A DNA stretch of 64,000 nucleotides, from the NCBI GenBank assembly GCA_036924085.1, contig JAVGWX010000018.1, forward strand, positions 22,612,964 through 22,676,963, in the 5' to 3' direction. Below, piece after piece: positions 1 to 11,113 of this stretch (within the stretch, counting starts at the first letter, position 1; the number at the start of each line of letters is the position of its first letter). The notes beneath the pieces are model-generated. The model saw nothing but the letters and a program-made list of their open reading frames with translations, did not search any database and was not told the DNA's origin. The DNA is from Ariolimax columbianus (taxonomy: Eukaryota; Mollusca; Gastropoda; Stylommatophora; Arionidae). The translations under genes were made by a program, and so were the position numbers.

Positions 1-140
1 ATCTATTTAGTACAGTTTTGAGTAAGTTAGTAAACATTTCTATTCATATGGGCAAATTATTTTAATGTATATTCCTTTTCGTTAATTAACTCTTTTCTAT
101 CCCTCCTTTTCCAAATTCCCAATCCTTTAATTTCGTGTTG

Positions 141-235
141 TTGTTTAAAGGTTTGCCTGTGTGGATTCCACTGGCGAAGGCGCTCTGCTTTCAGTCTCAG
201 ACCGTGGTCTTGTAGGCTATATTACGACGTATTGA
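141..235. repeat. Dispersed repeat, copy 1 (partner at 39391-39480)
   Basis: A segment with 'gtttgcct', then 'actggc', 'aggcgc' and 'cagaccgt.gtc' spaced as at 39391-39480 on the same strand. The match is patchy but collinear over about 90 bp. It encodes no protein that I recognise and could be the diverged body of a SINE or LINE 3' end. The rest of 1-239 shows nothing recognisable. Confidence 0.45.
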
Positions 236-239
236 TGAG

Positions 240-332
240 TGTGTAAATCTGTTTGTAGCGTATTGTTGTATGTGTAAATCTGTTTGTAGCGTGTTGTTGT
301 ATGTGTAAATCTGTTTGTAGCGTGTTATTGTA
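240..332. repeat. 31-bp tandem repeat, 3 copies
   Basis: Three nearly identical 31-bp units beginning 'tgtgtaaatctgtttgtagc' start at 240, 271 and 302. The last unit and the sequence after it (to about 410) recur in diverged form at 1143-1245, so the RTE relic between them is flanked by a direct duplication. Confidence 0.85.
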
Positions 333-504
333 TGTGCTCGGCTATGGCAGTTTGCCAGAGCAGTAGTTAAGACAGTCCTTTCTGTACGTGGATAAGTGGT
401 AGCACGGAAAACATCTGTGTGTGTGTGTGGGATTAAATGTTTGCTTTCTGGATTCTATTTGTTCAGAATGATCCTTTCATCCCAGAAGGCAGTCTTTTAG
501 GTTA

Positions 505-1138
505 TAATGGGACCTATTGGCCGGTCTATGTCGATTGGCAATGACAATGCAGAGGCTACGCAACCTGAGGAAACCATGGCAGAATACCAGCATATCAGCA
601 TACCAGAATACCAGAACCCCAGCATACCAGAATACCAGCATACCAGAATACCAGCAAACCAGAATACCAGCATACCAGAATACTAGCATACCAGAATACC
701 AGCATACCAGAATACCAGCATACCAACAAAGGTGAACATTTTGAGGATCTGTGTTTTTCCCCGTTGCAGAATACGGCTGTGAAACATGTACAGCTCCCAA
801 ACCTCAAGGAAGAGAATTGAGTCTTTCGAGTCGAAATTATATTTAAAATTATTAAGAATGCAGCATTCCCGAAGAGTTTGCCAGAACGGAAAACTGGTTC
901 TTAAACTCCATCTAAAACAACAAATACTTTGACCATATGAAAAGACAAAAAGGTCTTGAGAGAACGGTAATGAAAAGTATAGTGCCGGGCAAGACAGACA
1001 CACAGAGATCAAGATGTCAAGAAATGCTAGATCAAGACTCTGAAGCAGACTGGAGATTTGGCAGTAATCGAATTTCATTTCGACAGACTGTGATGGGAGC
1101 CACGTTCTGTTACGGACATGCTACATGATGATGATGAA
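505..1138 (+). pseudogene. RTE-type retrotransposon ORF2 C-terminal relic with internal minisatellite
   Basis: The + strand carries the C-terminal part of an endonuclease/reverse-transcriptase polyprotein of RTE-like non-LTR retrotransposons. Recognisable blocks are 'RLAMTMQRLRNLRKPWQN', then 'LRICVFPVAEYGCET', 'GLERTVMKSIVPGK' and the terminal 'ISFRQTVMGATFCYGHAT'. The same blocks recur at 2281-3180 (minus) and 53215-54032 (plus). Several frameshifts are needed to join them, so the copy is dead. The block between the first two motifs is replaced by an 8-bp minisatellite (582-728). The 3' end after the stop is a short (ATG)n run, as is usual for RTE elements. No catalytic RT palm is present, so this is a 5'-truncated copy. 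Confidence 0.75.
582..728. repeat. 8-bp minisatellite inside the RTE relic
   Basis: About 18 tandem copies of 'ataccag' plus c or a; alternation of the two variants gives a 16-bp dimer. The array starts directly after the codons for the RT-derived motif '..LRKPWQN' and ends just before 'LRICVFPVA', so it arose within, or was inserted into, the retrotransposon reading frame. Confidence 0.9.
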
Positions 1139-1837
1139 TGCGCGTGTGTATCTGTTTGTAATGTGTTGTGTGTCTTTCACTTGAGCAGTTTTGTAGTACA
1201 CTAGTTTCGTCAGTCCTTTCTGTATTCGGAGAAGTGGTCGCACCGAGTGCATCATACATCTCCTCTCTGTTTTATATTTTGTATGCCCTCAGAGGGCCCC
1301 CCCCCCCCCCCCCCGACACGAAGGCGTAACGTAAATCTGCAACGTGCGTAACTTTGTCGCTTCCACAGCAACAGGTATAGCGTACAACGCTATGTTTACT
1401 TCACATAGAACCTCAGAACACAGGTATATATGTTTATTGTGTTGTGATGCCAAGTCATGTGTGGGTTTGTAATCCCTACAAACAGATCAACAACAACTTT
1501 GACAGGGATCATAGAAATAATGAATTCTTTTGTTTTTTTAATAAAACAAAGAGATTTATTTCTTTAGGATAAAAAATGTGTTAAAACAAAAATGAATTAT
1601 CTCGTTATTTGCCATTTAGAAGACAAATCGATATTTTATGTAGAATAAAAACAAATAGAGAGACAATAATTCTTTTAAAAATGTGTTTCTTTATTCTTAC
1701 GTTCATTTTCGTACGTCTGTTTGTGACCTTAGTGACATCATTGATTGCCCTCCTTGTGCGATTATTTCCCTATTAGAGCACTTTATAGTTGCATTTTTCT
1801 TTTCTATCCATTTCTCTTGGGTATGTTTACTTCCTTC
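1139..1837. other. Unassigned AT-rich spacer
   Basis: Contains the diverged duplicate of the 302-410 segment (1143-1245) and a run of about 20 C (1297-1316), which can form G-quadruplex or i-motif structures. Otherwise there are only short ORFs with no recognisable domain. Confidence 0.5.
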
Positions 1838-2240
1838 CTTTATGTTTCCAATCACCACGTTATATAGCGTTCATCCATTGTTCAGCGACTTGAATTGTCT
1901 TGTAATTTGCCTTCAGCATGTCCATCTCGCCACATGTATATGGAAGGTTTGGACAAATCATGAAATGGTCTGGATCTTGTACGGCACCGCAGTCACATAT
2001 ACTGCCGTCTGAGTGACCCTCATCTCTTCATCTTCTTCCTACAACGAGATACACCAGTTCGAAGTTTATTTTTTGTCTTCCAAAGTGAGTAGGGCGAGTT
2101 GTCCAAGGGTTCAGGTACCTCCTAAAGCTCGATCCCTTGGTTCTGAATCAGTTCGTGCCATAATTCAATGCGACGACTTTCAGGGCTTGACTGTATGATC
2201 TTTGTTGATTTAAGGAAACTGTGTCTGGGTTTAAATTTTG
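1838..2240 (-). pseudogene. Jockey/I-type retrotransposon C-terminal relic, copy 1
   Basis: The minus strand contains 'CDCGAVQDPDHFMICP', the Cys/His knuckle (CxCGxxQxxxHxxxCP) found near the C-terminus of jockey/I-type ORF2 proteins after the RNase H region. The 400 bp are collinear with 29325-29745, including non-coding 3' parts, which shows two copies of one family. Stops and frameshifts interrupt the frame. Neither RT nor RNase H catalytic motifs are visible, so only the 3' end survives. Confidence 0.65.
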
Positions 2241-2280
2241 TAAGATTAATGTACTTTGGAGTCCTTAACTTCTATCCTCA

Positions 2281-3180
2281 TCATGTAGCATGTCCTTTAT
2301 AGAACGTTGCTCCCATCACAGTCTGTCTGAAAGAAACTCGTTCCCTTGCCAAATCTCCAGCCTCCGACACTGTCATACTCAGGCATTCCTGGATATCTTG
2401 GTGCCATCGTCTTCTTGGTCTACCCCTTCCTCTTTTGCCTGGAACCATACCTTCCATCACTGTTCTCTCAGACCATTGTGTCTCTTGATGTGACCAAAGT
2501 ATTTGCATTTTATAGCCAAAATGAAATTGATAAACCAGTTCTCCTCTATGCTTAACTCTTGCCGAATGTCTACATTTGTCTTTTTCTCTGTCCACGGTAA
2601 TCTGAGGATCTTTCTGTAACATTTTGGCTCGAAGGATTCGATTCTTTTTCTGGAAGTTTTGGTAATCGGCCATGATTCGAAGCTATAAGCTGCCACAGGA
2701 AAAACACAGGCTCTCAAGACTTTTACTTTTATCATTTTGTTGGTGCTCTGCCATAATTTCTTCAGGCTGTTCAGTGTCTGCATTGCCATGGCTAGTCTTC
2801 TTCTGATTTCGTTCAAGCAGTCGCCATTTTTGTCAATTCCGAAGCCCAGATATTCAAATTCTGGGACCTGATCTATTTCCTCAGCACCCACTGTAAATTG
2901 ATGCTGACATTGTATTTTGTCGGTGGTCATTATCTTTGTTTTATGTATGTTTATGAACAGGTTTTGATCTTTACTATGTCAATTTACAGCTGAAATTAGC
3001 TGCTCTAGCTCTTCTGCACTTCTTGATACTACCACATTGTCGCCTGCGTATCGTACTCTGGAATCTCGTACCCGCCAATCGTAAATGGGTCGAAACATTC
3101 AATGATCTCGTCTTCTAGAACATTTTTCATTATACATTCCGCAAATATGTTGTATAGATAAGGTGAGAGGATACACCCCT
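2281..3180 (-). pseudogene. RTE-type reverse transcriptase relic (palm to C-terminus)
   Basis: Read on the minus strand, the protein starts near 3180 with 'GCILSPYLYN' (RT motif before the catalytic loop). It continues through a damaged catalytic box ('RYAGDNVVVSRS', expected YADD), then 'EFEYLGFGIDKNGDC', 'RRLAMAMQTLNSLKKLWQ', 'LRACVFPVAAYSFESW', 'SERTVMEGMVPGKRGRGRPR' and 'FRQTVMGATFYKGHAT'. At least two frame changes and several stops are needed, notably around 2940-3060. The 5' end is truncated within the RT domain, as expected for incomplete target-primed reverse transcription. The 3' end (near 2281) has an ATG-rich tail. Same family as 505-1138 and 53215-54032. Confidence 0.85.
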
Positions 3181-3296
3181 AACTTTTATATTTACTTATT
3201 TATTTGTCTTTTTGTGCCCGTTTGCATTATCTATTTCCTCCCTTCTGTGATTATGTTTGAATTACGTTCTTAATTGCCAGTTGGTGTCCTTACAGT

Positions 3297-3510
3297 GGTG
3301 CTCGTTTGCTCAGTTCATGGCGTGCAATTTGCTATTTTTTGTGGTAGCAGCGGGCTTCGGTTCGAATCGCGTCCGGGTCGAGATTTTAATCCGGGATCTC
3401 TTTTCCAGTCAACCCAGCTGTAAATGGGTACCTGCTGCATGAGTTAGGGAAAGTAAAAACAGCAATTAAGTGCACTGCCACCCCTTCCCACCTCTCACAG
3501 ATTGTAGATG
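3297..3510 (+). mobile_element. tRNA-derived SINE, copy 1
   Basis: An RNA polymerase III type promoter is visible: a box A-like stretch near 3305-3321 ('ttgctcagttcatggc') and a good box B 'GGTTCGAATCG' at 3359-3369. The body contains 'agctgtaaatgggtacctg' and 'agttagggaaagta', a motif shared with the minus-strand SINE at 30740-30905 and, more weakly, with 60030-60195. The exact 3' end and target duplications are not seen. It is unlikely to be a functional tRNA: there is no convincing cloverleaf, and a long tail follows. Confidence 0.6.
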
Positions 3511-3974
3511 ACCACAATGGAGTATTCAAAAACTTCCTTTCTAACCAGCGGTTATTTCTGCTGAATTTCTACTTTTTACTTTGTCCTTACAAATCTCAAG
3601 CTCCTTCCTTATATCGTGACTTTCTTATTTGTGTGTTCATTCCTTTAGTGTCTTACTTCTTCAATTGCTTCGTTATTGTTTTATTCGCCCAGGTAAAAAC
3701 CAGAAATAGACTGGGTGGTAGATAGCTGAACGGCCTCTAAATCTGGATGTTAGCTGCTAATACCAAATAACTGTGAACTAGAAACGACGGCCTGCATGGA
3801 AGCCAAAAAGAGGCAGCCATTTCACTATGAAAAGCCATAACAGGCCAATCCTCTATCTATATACCCATTTCCTTTCCTTCCCCCTGCCCATCCCTATGAT
3901 TATAAGTCTACAGAGAAAGATAAACAGACTTTATATATAAAAAAACACTCTGGTACTACTGACGGACTGCGATT
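3511..3974. other. Unassigned spacer
   Basis: No recognisable coding or repeat structure apart from low-complexity T- and A-rich tracts. Confidence 0.4.
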
Positions 3975-4790
3975 TTACCGAACATGGAATATTGGAAGTA
4001 TCCACAGAAAAGAAAATGAGTTCAAGTAAAAAATTAAGAAATGCAAATATGAAATCATAGCTCTCACAGAAACTTAGAAAATAAAAGAAAGATGTCCACA
4101 GATCTTGAGGGAAATATGCTTCCCTACATTGGAGTGCTCAATGCACCGTAAGTCATACGGACAATATCAAGTGATGGAAATTTCTCGCCGAGTGCATTAT
4201 AATGCTGGACCTTCAAAAAGGAGGTATGATAGTCAATAATGACATTGTGTATGTACCGAGTGATAGGGACAGAGTAGATCTCAAAGATGAGTTCCTTGAG
4301 CAGCTTGAAAAGACAGTTGACGATTTTAAGGATGAAATTATCCTACTTGGAAATTTCAATGTTGCAGTAGAGGAAGATCTTTCTAGATGGTATGGGGTGA
4401 TTGACAGATACGGTGAAAACGTTTTAAATGACAATAGAAGGCGATTAATCCAATTCGACCTTGAACACAACTTCATCACCTCAAATACAAAGCTTCCACA
4501 CACGTGCATACAAACATACACTCGGTGTGACCCGACAGGGAAAGAGAAAGCCATGATTATGCTATCGCGAGGAAAGATTAATTTAATTATGTAAGAGATG
4601 TCAGAGGCAGGAGAGGACCAGAAATTGAAAGTGACCACTACCTTGTGACATTAAAAAGAACTAATGAAATGGGTAGATCCACGAAAACAGCATCCACAAT
4701 CAAGTAAGAAACCAAGCACCAGAGGAGAAACAAGACTAAAGTTTACAAGCTAAACGAGTCAGAAGTTTGAACCAGATACGATGGGAGTAT
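3975..4790 (+). pseudogene. APE-type endonuclease domain relic of an RTE-like element
   Basis: The + strand encodes the N-terminal endonuclease of an ORF2-type polyprotein. Visible pieces are 'TWNIGSIHRKENE', 'KCKYEIIALTET', then a 130-codon open stretch (4202-4594) with 'DFKDEIILLGNFNVAV' (GDFN motif, here GNFN), 'NDNRRRLIQFDLEHNFI' and 'TCIQTYTR', and finally 'EIESDHYLVTLKRTNEM' containing the SDH motif. In active elements the domain nicks target DNA before reverse transcription. At least three frameshifts or stops, and the Asp to Asn change in GDFN, predict loss of activity. No RT domain follows within the next kilobase. Confidence 0.75.
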
Positions 4791-4939
4791 ATAGTTTCCG
4801 TTAGGCAACTATTATAATTATTCCCAACTACAATTTCTACACTAGTACTAATTTGACTTGTCCCAACCAAAAGCTGCCGAAATCACTTACAATAATCTAT
4901 ATCCCTTTATCTCCAACAATAGCTTGTGCGATATTACTA

Positions 4940-6021
4940 CGATGGACATTGAAGTCAAACCGGGACTTTTTTGTAAGGGAAAACATTTATTGTTCGATGC
5001 AATCTCCTGCAACGTTTATGCACGAATTTCAGCGTTTAAGTAAGACTTGAAAAGCTTCAGCGTAGAAAGATTTGTCAGTACGTCTGAACTAATCAAGGAC
5101 AGCCTGTTTCACTTCGTCATCAGTGCTGACATACTGACCGCCTAGGAATTAATTTAGTAATCCAAACAGGTGGAAATCGCCTGAAGCGTGGTCATGGCTG
5201 AAAGGTGAATGTGGAAATACATCCCAGTCGAGTATTTGCAGATTGCACATAGAGCATTGAGCCGTATGATTCCGAGCATGCTTGAACTCTTCTCTGTCGG
5301 TCAATAGTGGAAAGCTGTCTTGGCACCCAACGTGCACTAACCTTCCGAAAATGCAAATGTTTATGAAAAATAGGGTTCACCGTAGCCCAGAAAAAGACTT
5401 GCCCATTGTGCAATTTCGCGACAGGTTATGCGTCCATTTTCCAGAGCAAGACGTTCCACAATATTTAAATTGGAATGAATTGGTGGGTTGAGAGCCGCCG
5501 CGACCTGGATCATCTCTAACATGTTTACACTCTTCAAATGTCTTACTGTGACTCATCACCGTATTGTGATTGCAGTTTGCTGTAAATTTTCGCAGGTTTC
5601 AGGCCTTCTTTCACAAGAAACTTCATCACAACACGCTGTGTTACGTGAGCACTAACAATGTTGTCCGCCATTTTTATTTATCTATCACATGACTGTCCCA
5701 TGGCAAGTAGATCACCTAGCAGTAATAGGACACAAGTGCCTCTATCTATTTATAGTATTTCCCGCACGCTATACCCATTCAGGATGTTGTTGTTGTTTAA
5801 TGCACACAATGAGTACGTTCACTATTTTGTGCACCCTGAAAAGGACGTTAAGTGGTGGGTTGTAGTAGCTTTCCTCACACTCCGAGCATAATGATGACGG
5901 TGGACCATGGTCTACCAGGCGGTCGGGCTATGCTTGGCTTCATCTGCTTCGCGCTCACTACTACGGGGATCACATCGTAGAACTAGAACAACAAGTCCAG
6001 GTTTAATTTGAACGCCCCTCA
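4940..6021 (-). mobile_element. Internally deleted mariner-like transposon
   Basis: Ends are degenerate terminal inverted repeats: left 'cattgaagtcaaaccggga' (from 4940) and right, in reverse complement, 'cgttcaaattaaacctgga' (to 6021), both next to TA (4938-4939 and 6022-6023), the mariner target. The minus strand encodes transposase fragments: a degenerate N-terminal helix-turn-helix start, 'KVSARWVPRQL' (linker typical of mariner) and a C-terminal block '..HTAQCSMCN..' followed by 'ASGDFHLFGLL', the region of the last catalytic Asp. The segment between the linker and the second Asp motif is missing, so the protein is non-functional. Relative to the homologous copy at 60375-60847, about 195 bp (near 5781-5977) is extra sequence of unknown origin. 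Confidence 0.75.
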
Positions 6022-6631
6022 TAATTTACCGTATACCCGGCACCTGCTGTAAAGGTAAGTCATTCACATACTGGTTTGGGATAGCTGGAATATGTAGTTG
6101 GTATTTTTTTTAAAAGTGGCATTTGGTTTCAGCAATATCCAGCTTTGTGATCACCGTAAGTCTTAGACGTTAGAAATCGCATTTACGTGCGCAGCTCAGA
6201 TTAAAATAAACGGCGTTCGTACTCACAGCGTGTACAATAAAAAAAACAACAACAGGGATTGTGCGTTTCTGTGTGTACGTAAATGACTTTCTGCAAAGTA
6301 TATTAAGAAATATATTTTTCATATTTACGATTAGAAGTGTTTACCGCGTATAGCAGTGCATTACTGGGTTGACATATTTTTTCATAATAAAATTCTGATG
6401 AGGTCCGACCTGGTCGTCCTGTTCAGATTGCAACAGAGATATCCAAGTGGTGGGTGTGGGAGATGATTCGAGTTGACAGGCGAGTAATGATAGACAGGTA
6501 ATAGCAGCTGCAATAGAGTGTTCGCGTGGTTTAGCTTAGAGCAAAATGCTTGATCGAACGTCCTTTGGTGGGATACGTCTTGCGAATGACGAATAGGTTA
6601 AACGTGATGTGAAAATGTAGCTTAGAGAACA
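6022..6631. other. Unassigned spacer
   Basis: No ORF or repeat of note between the mariner end and the 44-bp array. Confidence 0.4.
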
Positions 6632-7582
6632 GATCAAAGACTTCTAACCTACAGGTTTTGGTGGTTGAGACACCAAAGACATCTAACCTACAGGTTTTGG
6701 TGGCTGAGACAGAAGATCAAAGACTTCTAAGCTACAGGTTTTGGTGGTTGAGACAGAAGATCAAAGACTTCTAACCTACAGGTTTTGGTGGCTGAGACAG
6801 AAGATCAAAGACTTCTAACATACAGGTTTTGGTGGTTGAGACAGAAGATCAAAGACTTCTAACCTACAGGTTTTGGTGGTTGAGGCAGAAGATCAAATAC
6901 GTCTAACCTACAGGTTTTGGTGGTTGAGACAAAAGATCAAAGACTTCTAACCTACAGGTTCTGGTGATTGAGACAGCAGACCAAAGACTTCTAGCCTACA
7001 TGTTTTGGTGGTTGAGATAGAAGATCAAAGACTTCTAGCCTACAGGTTTTGGTGGTTGAGACAGAAGATCAAAGACTTCTAACCAACAGGTTTTGGTGGT
7101 TGAGACAGAAGATCAAAGACTTCTAAGCTACAGGTTTTGGTGGCTGAGACAGAAGATCAAAGACTTCTAACCTACAGGTTTTGGTGGCTGAGACAGAAGA
7201 TCAAAGACTTCTAACCTACAGGTTTTGGTGGTTGAGACAGAAGATCAAAGACTTCTAACCTACAGGTTTTGGTGGTTGAGGCAGAAGATCAAATACGTCT
7301 AACCTACAGGTTTTGGTGGTTGAGACAAAAGATCAAAGACTTCTAACCTACAGGTTCTGGTGATTGAGACAGCAGACCAAAGACTTCTAGCCTACAGGTT
7401 TTGGTGGTTGAGACAGAAGATCGAAGACTTCTAACCTACAGGTTTTGGTGGTTGAGGCAGCAGACCAAAGACTTCTAACCTACAGGTTTTGGTGGCTGAA
7501 ACAGCAGACCAAAGACTTCTAGCTTACAGGTTTTGGTGGTTGAGACAGAAGATCAAAGACTTCTAACCTACAGGTTTTGGTG
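6632..7582. repeat. 44-bp minisatellite, about 21.6 copies, with 9-unit higher-order duplication
   Basis: Units begin 'gatcaaagacttctaaccta' and continue 'caggttttggtggttgagac'. Exact 44-bp spacing is seen (for example 6715 and 6759). Variant units ('caaatacgtc', then 'caggttctggtgattgag', then 'agcagaccaaag') occur in the same order at about 6890-7000 and again 396 bp (9 units) later, showing block duplication. Confidence 0.95.
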
Positions 7583-8099
7583 CACTGATATTGCGATGAG
7601 ATTAGTGTATCAATCAATCAGATAGATCTTCAGTCATTGCTCTTGTTTTATTAGACGTTGTGGGGAAGTGTGACCTCCTTTGTTTCGTATTTTTTGGCTG
7701 ACAAAAATTCGCTGGTGACTTGCCAGGTCAATGGCAGTATCTGTTACCAACCGTTAGGTGTGTTGCCCTTTGAAAATATGATCGTCTATTCTGACTGGTG
7801 GTGGTGGAAACGTAAATTAGAGCAAGGTTCACCCCTAGCCTGTCAGGCGCCATCTATGCGGCTCCACTAACCACATAGCCAAAACCTGCTGTTAAAGGCA
7901 CACGGTCCCCTTTTTGCGACATATTCTCCGGTGGGCGAGAATCCCTAGAATAATTTGAGTTAATTGTTAATTTGAATTTTGCCTGAGCAGCGACCGTTAA
8001 TACTAGTCTTCTCAATTTCCAACTGCCTAGGGACTTTATTAACATGCGAGCCCCTGCACACGGGTGTCTGATTTCACTACTCAAAGATCAGGGGACATT
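7583..8099. other. Unassigned spacer with a dispersed 45-bp motif
   Basis: Contains 'tagagcaaggttcacccc' and 'ggcgccatctatg' (7818-7860), the first of three copies of a dispersed motif (others at 37394-37440 and 41952-41995). No coding signal. Confidence 0.45.
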
Positions 8100-8208
8100 T
8101 TTACCGGATGAGCCACGGGAAAAAAATCAGTCTCCACCGTGATTTGAACCCGCGACATCCAGCACCCTAGGGGAACACCTTAGCTCGAGACCACTGGGTG
8201 TATCAATG
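8100..8208 (-). mobile_element. tRNA-derived SINE head
   Basis: On the minus strand, 'gtggtctcgagctaaggtg' (8176-8194) fits box A, and 'GGGTTCAAATCAC' (8139-8151) fits box B at tRNA-like spacing. No clean acceptor stem is seen, so a SINE head or tRNA pseudogene is more likely than a working tRNA. The 3' boundary to the left is undefined. Confidence 0.5.
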
Positions 8209-9153
8209 TTAGCGGAAATTATGTTGGAAAAAAGGGATAATGTAAATGGAATAATAAATGGTTTACTAGTTCACATCTCGTTTAGTTGTTTCTTTTAAAA
8301 AAGCTATTTGCGACCTATTTACTGACTTGCACTGAACGATAAATCTTCTTCACATCAACTCCAAAGACAATATCTGCGTTTGAGTCATCATTACCTGTTT
8401 GTTCGCTGTTTTTATTTTGTTGGGTGGCATTTATGTCAGCCCACTCTACTTGATGAAGAAGGAGACGCCACTACATTTATCATTGCCAACCGTCATTTCC
8501 TACAACGATTTGAACAACCATGAACATCTACACCCCCCAAAAAAAATTGTAAAGGAAAGACAACAGTTGTAGTCTGGGCCATTAGTTTATTTTTAGCTTG
8601 TTTTAAAAACTCAGCCGGCAAGACGTGACGTCATCCCAACGAAGGAAATTTCGCAGTCATGAAATCTATTTTCAAACTCATTTGCGGTTGGTGTAATTTA
8701 TTCGTTTTCCTTGTTTATCTAATACTTTACTTGTTCTTTGTCAGGTCTATTTTAAAGGTCCATCTATTCATCATAATAATATACTGCACGCAGGGGATGA
8801 AAAAGAAAAGTTAAGACAAAAATTAAACAAATCACAGGGCGTGCGTTCGCTCCCCACCAACATAGGAGTTCGCATTACCCGAGAAACAGGTGCGGAAATA
8901 TAAATTGCATCTCCTGAAAAGATCCACATTGCATATGTCAGCAGACACCATTTTGAAATCCGCCGGGAAATAGAAAAAGTTTGTTATAGATATAAGGAAA
9001 GAATTCATATCTCAGGATTTTCTAGGCACGATAGTGTTTTAGCACACGCGTTGTATGCATCTCGCGAGACAGATGAGAGGCAAATGTTGTGTGGAGATAA
9101 AACAGCCTTACATACAACGTTGGCTTGTGTAAGAGAAAACGGGACCTTGATCG
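8209..9153. other. Unassigned spacer
   Basis: No ORF above background and no recognised repeat; ordinary AT-rich intergenic or intronic sequence. Confidence 0.4.
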
Positions 9154-9495
9154 TCTCTTTCTTCGTCGTTTGTTCTCGAACTCCCGCCATTAAGTCATTA
9201 AAAGGGCTTTGCAAGTAGCAGGCTGTCCAGAGAACGGAATATGAGTGCCGTAGTTTACAGCTTAACTGCGGTATTTGCATCTTTCGGCCAGACACATTCG
9301 ACTTCAATTGACATTTGTATGTATCGGCTTAGCCTTCCCTCTTCGATCCATTCTCCTTAACAAAGTCTGCAATGTTATAGCCTGTTAACCAGGACCACCA
9401 CCGAGAGGTGTTAAGGGGTCTTGGCGGCTCTGGATGCTTGCAGTAAGATGTTGGTCGCTGACCGCTACAGCTCATGCACTGCTCAGCATCTTGAT
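9154..9495 (-). mobile_element. Family A retroposon, copy 1 (diverged)
   Basis: Minus-strand copy of the short (GAA)-tailed repeat that occurs nine times in the window. Its 5' end ('gatcaagatgctgagcag' in family orientation) lies at 9495. The body includes 'ccagagaacggaat' and 'tttacagctt' seen from the + strand. It is visibly more diverged than the other copies, and its tail is decayed. A possible 7-bp target duplication 'cttgatc' (9147-9153 and 9496-9502) brackets it, but this overlaps a family-end sequence. Confidence 0.75.
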
Positions 9496-9572
9496 CTTGA
9501 TCTTGGACCATGATTTGAGGATGACCGAAAAAGAAGAAGAAGAGTTCGTTATGCTATTATTATTATAGTGTT

Positions 9573-9984
9573 CTTCTTCTTCTTCTTCTTCTTCTTCTTC
9601 TTCTTCTTCTTCTTCTTCTTCTTCTTCTTCTTCTTCTTCTTCGTTCATTCTCAATCTCCCACTACCAAACCATGAAAGGGTAAGTAGCAGAATGTAGTTC
9701 AGAGAACGGAATGCGTTGTGTTGTAGTTTACAGCTTGGCTGCGATATTTGCACCTTTCGGTCCAACACATCCGACTTCGGCAAGCATTTTTTTAGTACCG
9801 GGTTATTATTCCCTCTTCGATTCCTTCTCTTTAGCCAATCTGCCCTACTGCAGCCTGTTATCCAGGATCACCGCGTGGAGGTGTAGAAGGGTCTTGGCAG
9901 CTCTGGTTCGCTGGCCCTGACGCTAGCAGTCAGCTATGGGTCGCTGACCACTGCAGCTCATGCGCTGCTCAGCATCTTTATCTG
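9573..9984 (-). mobile_element. Family A retroposon, copy 2, near full length
   Basis: About 370 bp of body plus a long (TTC)n tract (the GAA tail on the minus strand, about 9573-9641). It is flanked by a 10-bp target-site duplication 'ttatagtgtt' at 9563-9572 and 9985-9994. The body shows the family core 'ttcggtccaacacatccgac' in + strand reading. It has no ORF and no clear Pol III A/B boxes, so the family is best called a short non-autonomous retroposon (SINE-like). Confidence 0.9.
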
Positions 9985-10139
9985 TTATAGTGTTTATTTT
10001 GGATGATTTGTACCTCACCAGTGGTACCAGAGTTAAACTTAACAAGTCCACTGTTAATCTTCCACGTGTGAGGACTAAGGAGGGTTGTGTTTGAGGCTAG
10101 TTTCCTCCTTATGTAAATCAATTCTTCATCTTAGTTTGT

Positions 10140-10275
10140 ATTCAGGCTTCAACTTTGATGACTCTAACAAAGGCAGAAGTCAACTCAGGACTATGTACAC
10201 GTCCCTACACTTGTCATGGAAAGACATAAGTGGTTGTAAAGTGCTGCTCCTTTCCCTGTGGTGGACACGTCGTGA
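10140..10275 (-). pseudogene. Fragment of a jockey element 3' end
   Basis: The + strand 'gatgactctaacaaaggcag' and following bases match the 3' coding end of the jockey relic at 16640-17785 ('gatgactctaacgaaggcag'). Read on the minus strand it corresponds to the last ~40 codons (ending near '..AFVRVI.VEA'). Only a short remnant. Confidence 0.6.
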
Positions 10276-10489
10276 TGTATCTTGGCTAGTTTGTCCATTA
10301 CTGGTCCTCACCTGGCACTCAACTCGTACTTGTGTCTCCGCGTAGCCGCCAGCTACATATATATAAATGTATATTACCGAGTGTTACCGGAGCCCGGTGA
10401 CAGGAAAGCAACGAATATCAACTCTTTAACCTGCCAGGGAAGTCGTAAGAGATGACTAAGGAGGGTTGAGCAGGTAATTCCATCGCTTA

Positions 10490-10995
10490 TTAACTTTAAG
10501 CCACATAAACTTTAAGCCACATTAACTTTAAGCCCCATTAACTTTAAGCCACATTAACTTTAAGCCACATAAACTTTAAGCCACATAAACTTTGAGCCAC
10601 ATAAACTTTTAGCCACATAAACTGTATGCCACATAAACTTTATGCCACATAAACTTTAAACCACATAAACTCTAAAGCACATAAACTTTAAGGCACATAC
10701 ACTTTAAGCCACATAAACTTTAAGCCACATAAACTTTTAGCCACATAAACTTTAAGTCACATAAACTTTATGCCACATAAACATTATGCCACATAAACTT
10801 TGAGCCACATACACTTTAAGCCACATAAACTTTAAGGCACATACACTTTAAGCCACATAAACTTTTAGCCACATAAACTTTAAGCCACATAAACTTTAAG
10901 TCACATAAACTTTAAGCCACATAAACTTTAAGCCACATAAACTTTAAGTCACAGAAACTTTAAGCCACATAAACTTTAAGTCACATAAACTTCAA
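10490..10995. repeat. 16-bp minisatellite, about 31 copies
   Basis: Tandem 'ccacataaactttaag' with point variants (for example taagtc, tatgcc). Spacing is constant at 16 bp throughout. Confidence 0.95.
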
Positions 10996-11113
10996 CATAT
11001 ATAGAATGGTCAACTTTTTATGGCCTCGCATGCATTTGTTGAAGACATATGCTCCACAGAGTTTTGAACAATTATATCATCATGATGAGCTTTGTGACGC
11101 CAGATGGCAGAGC

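Noticed and set aside
6632..7582. CRISPR-like array of regularly spaced repeats
   Set aside because: Units are fully repetitive with no unique spacers, and the context is a eukaryotic genome. The same applies to the 16, 19, 31, 38 and 40-bp arrays.
8130..8208. Functional tRNA gene on the minus strand
   Set aside because: Box-like motifs only; anticodon arm and acceptor pairing not convincing.
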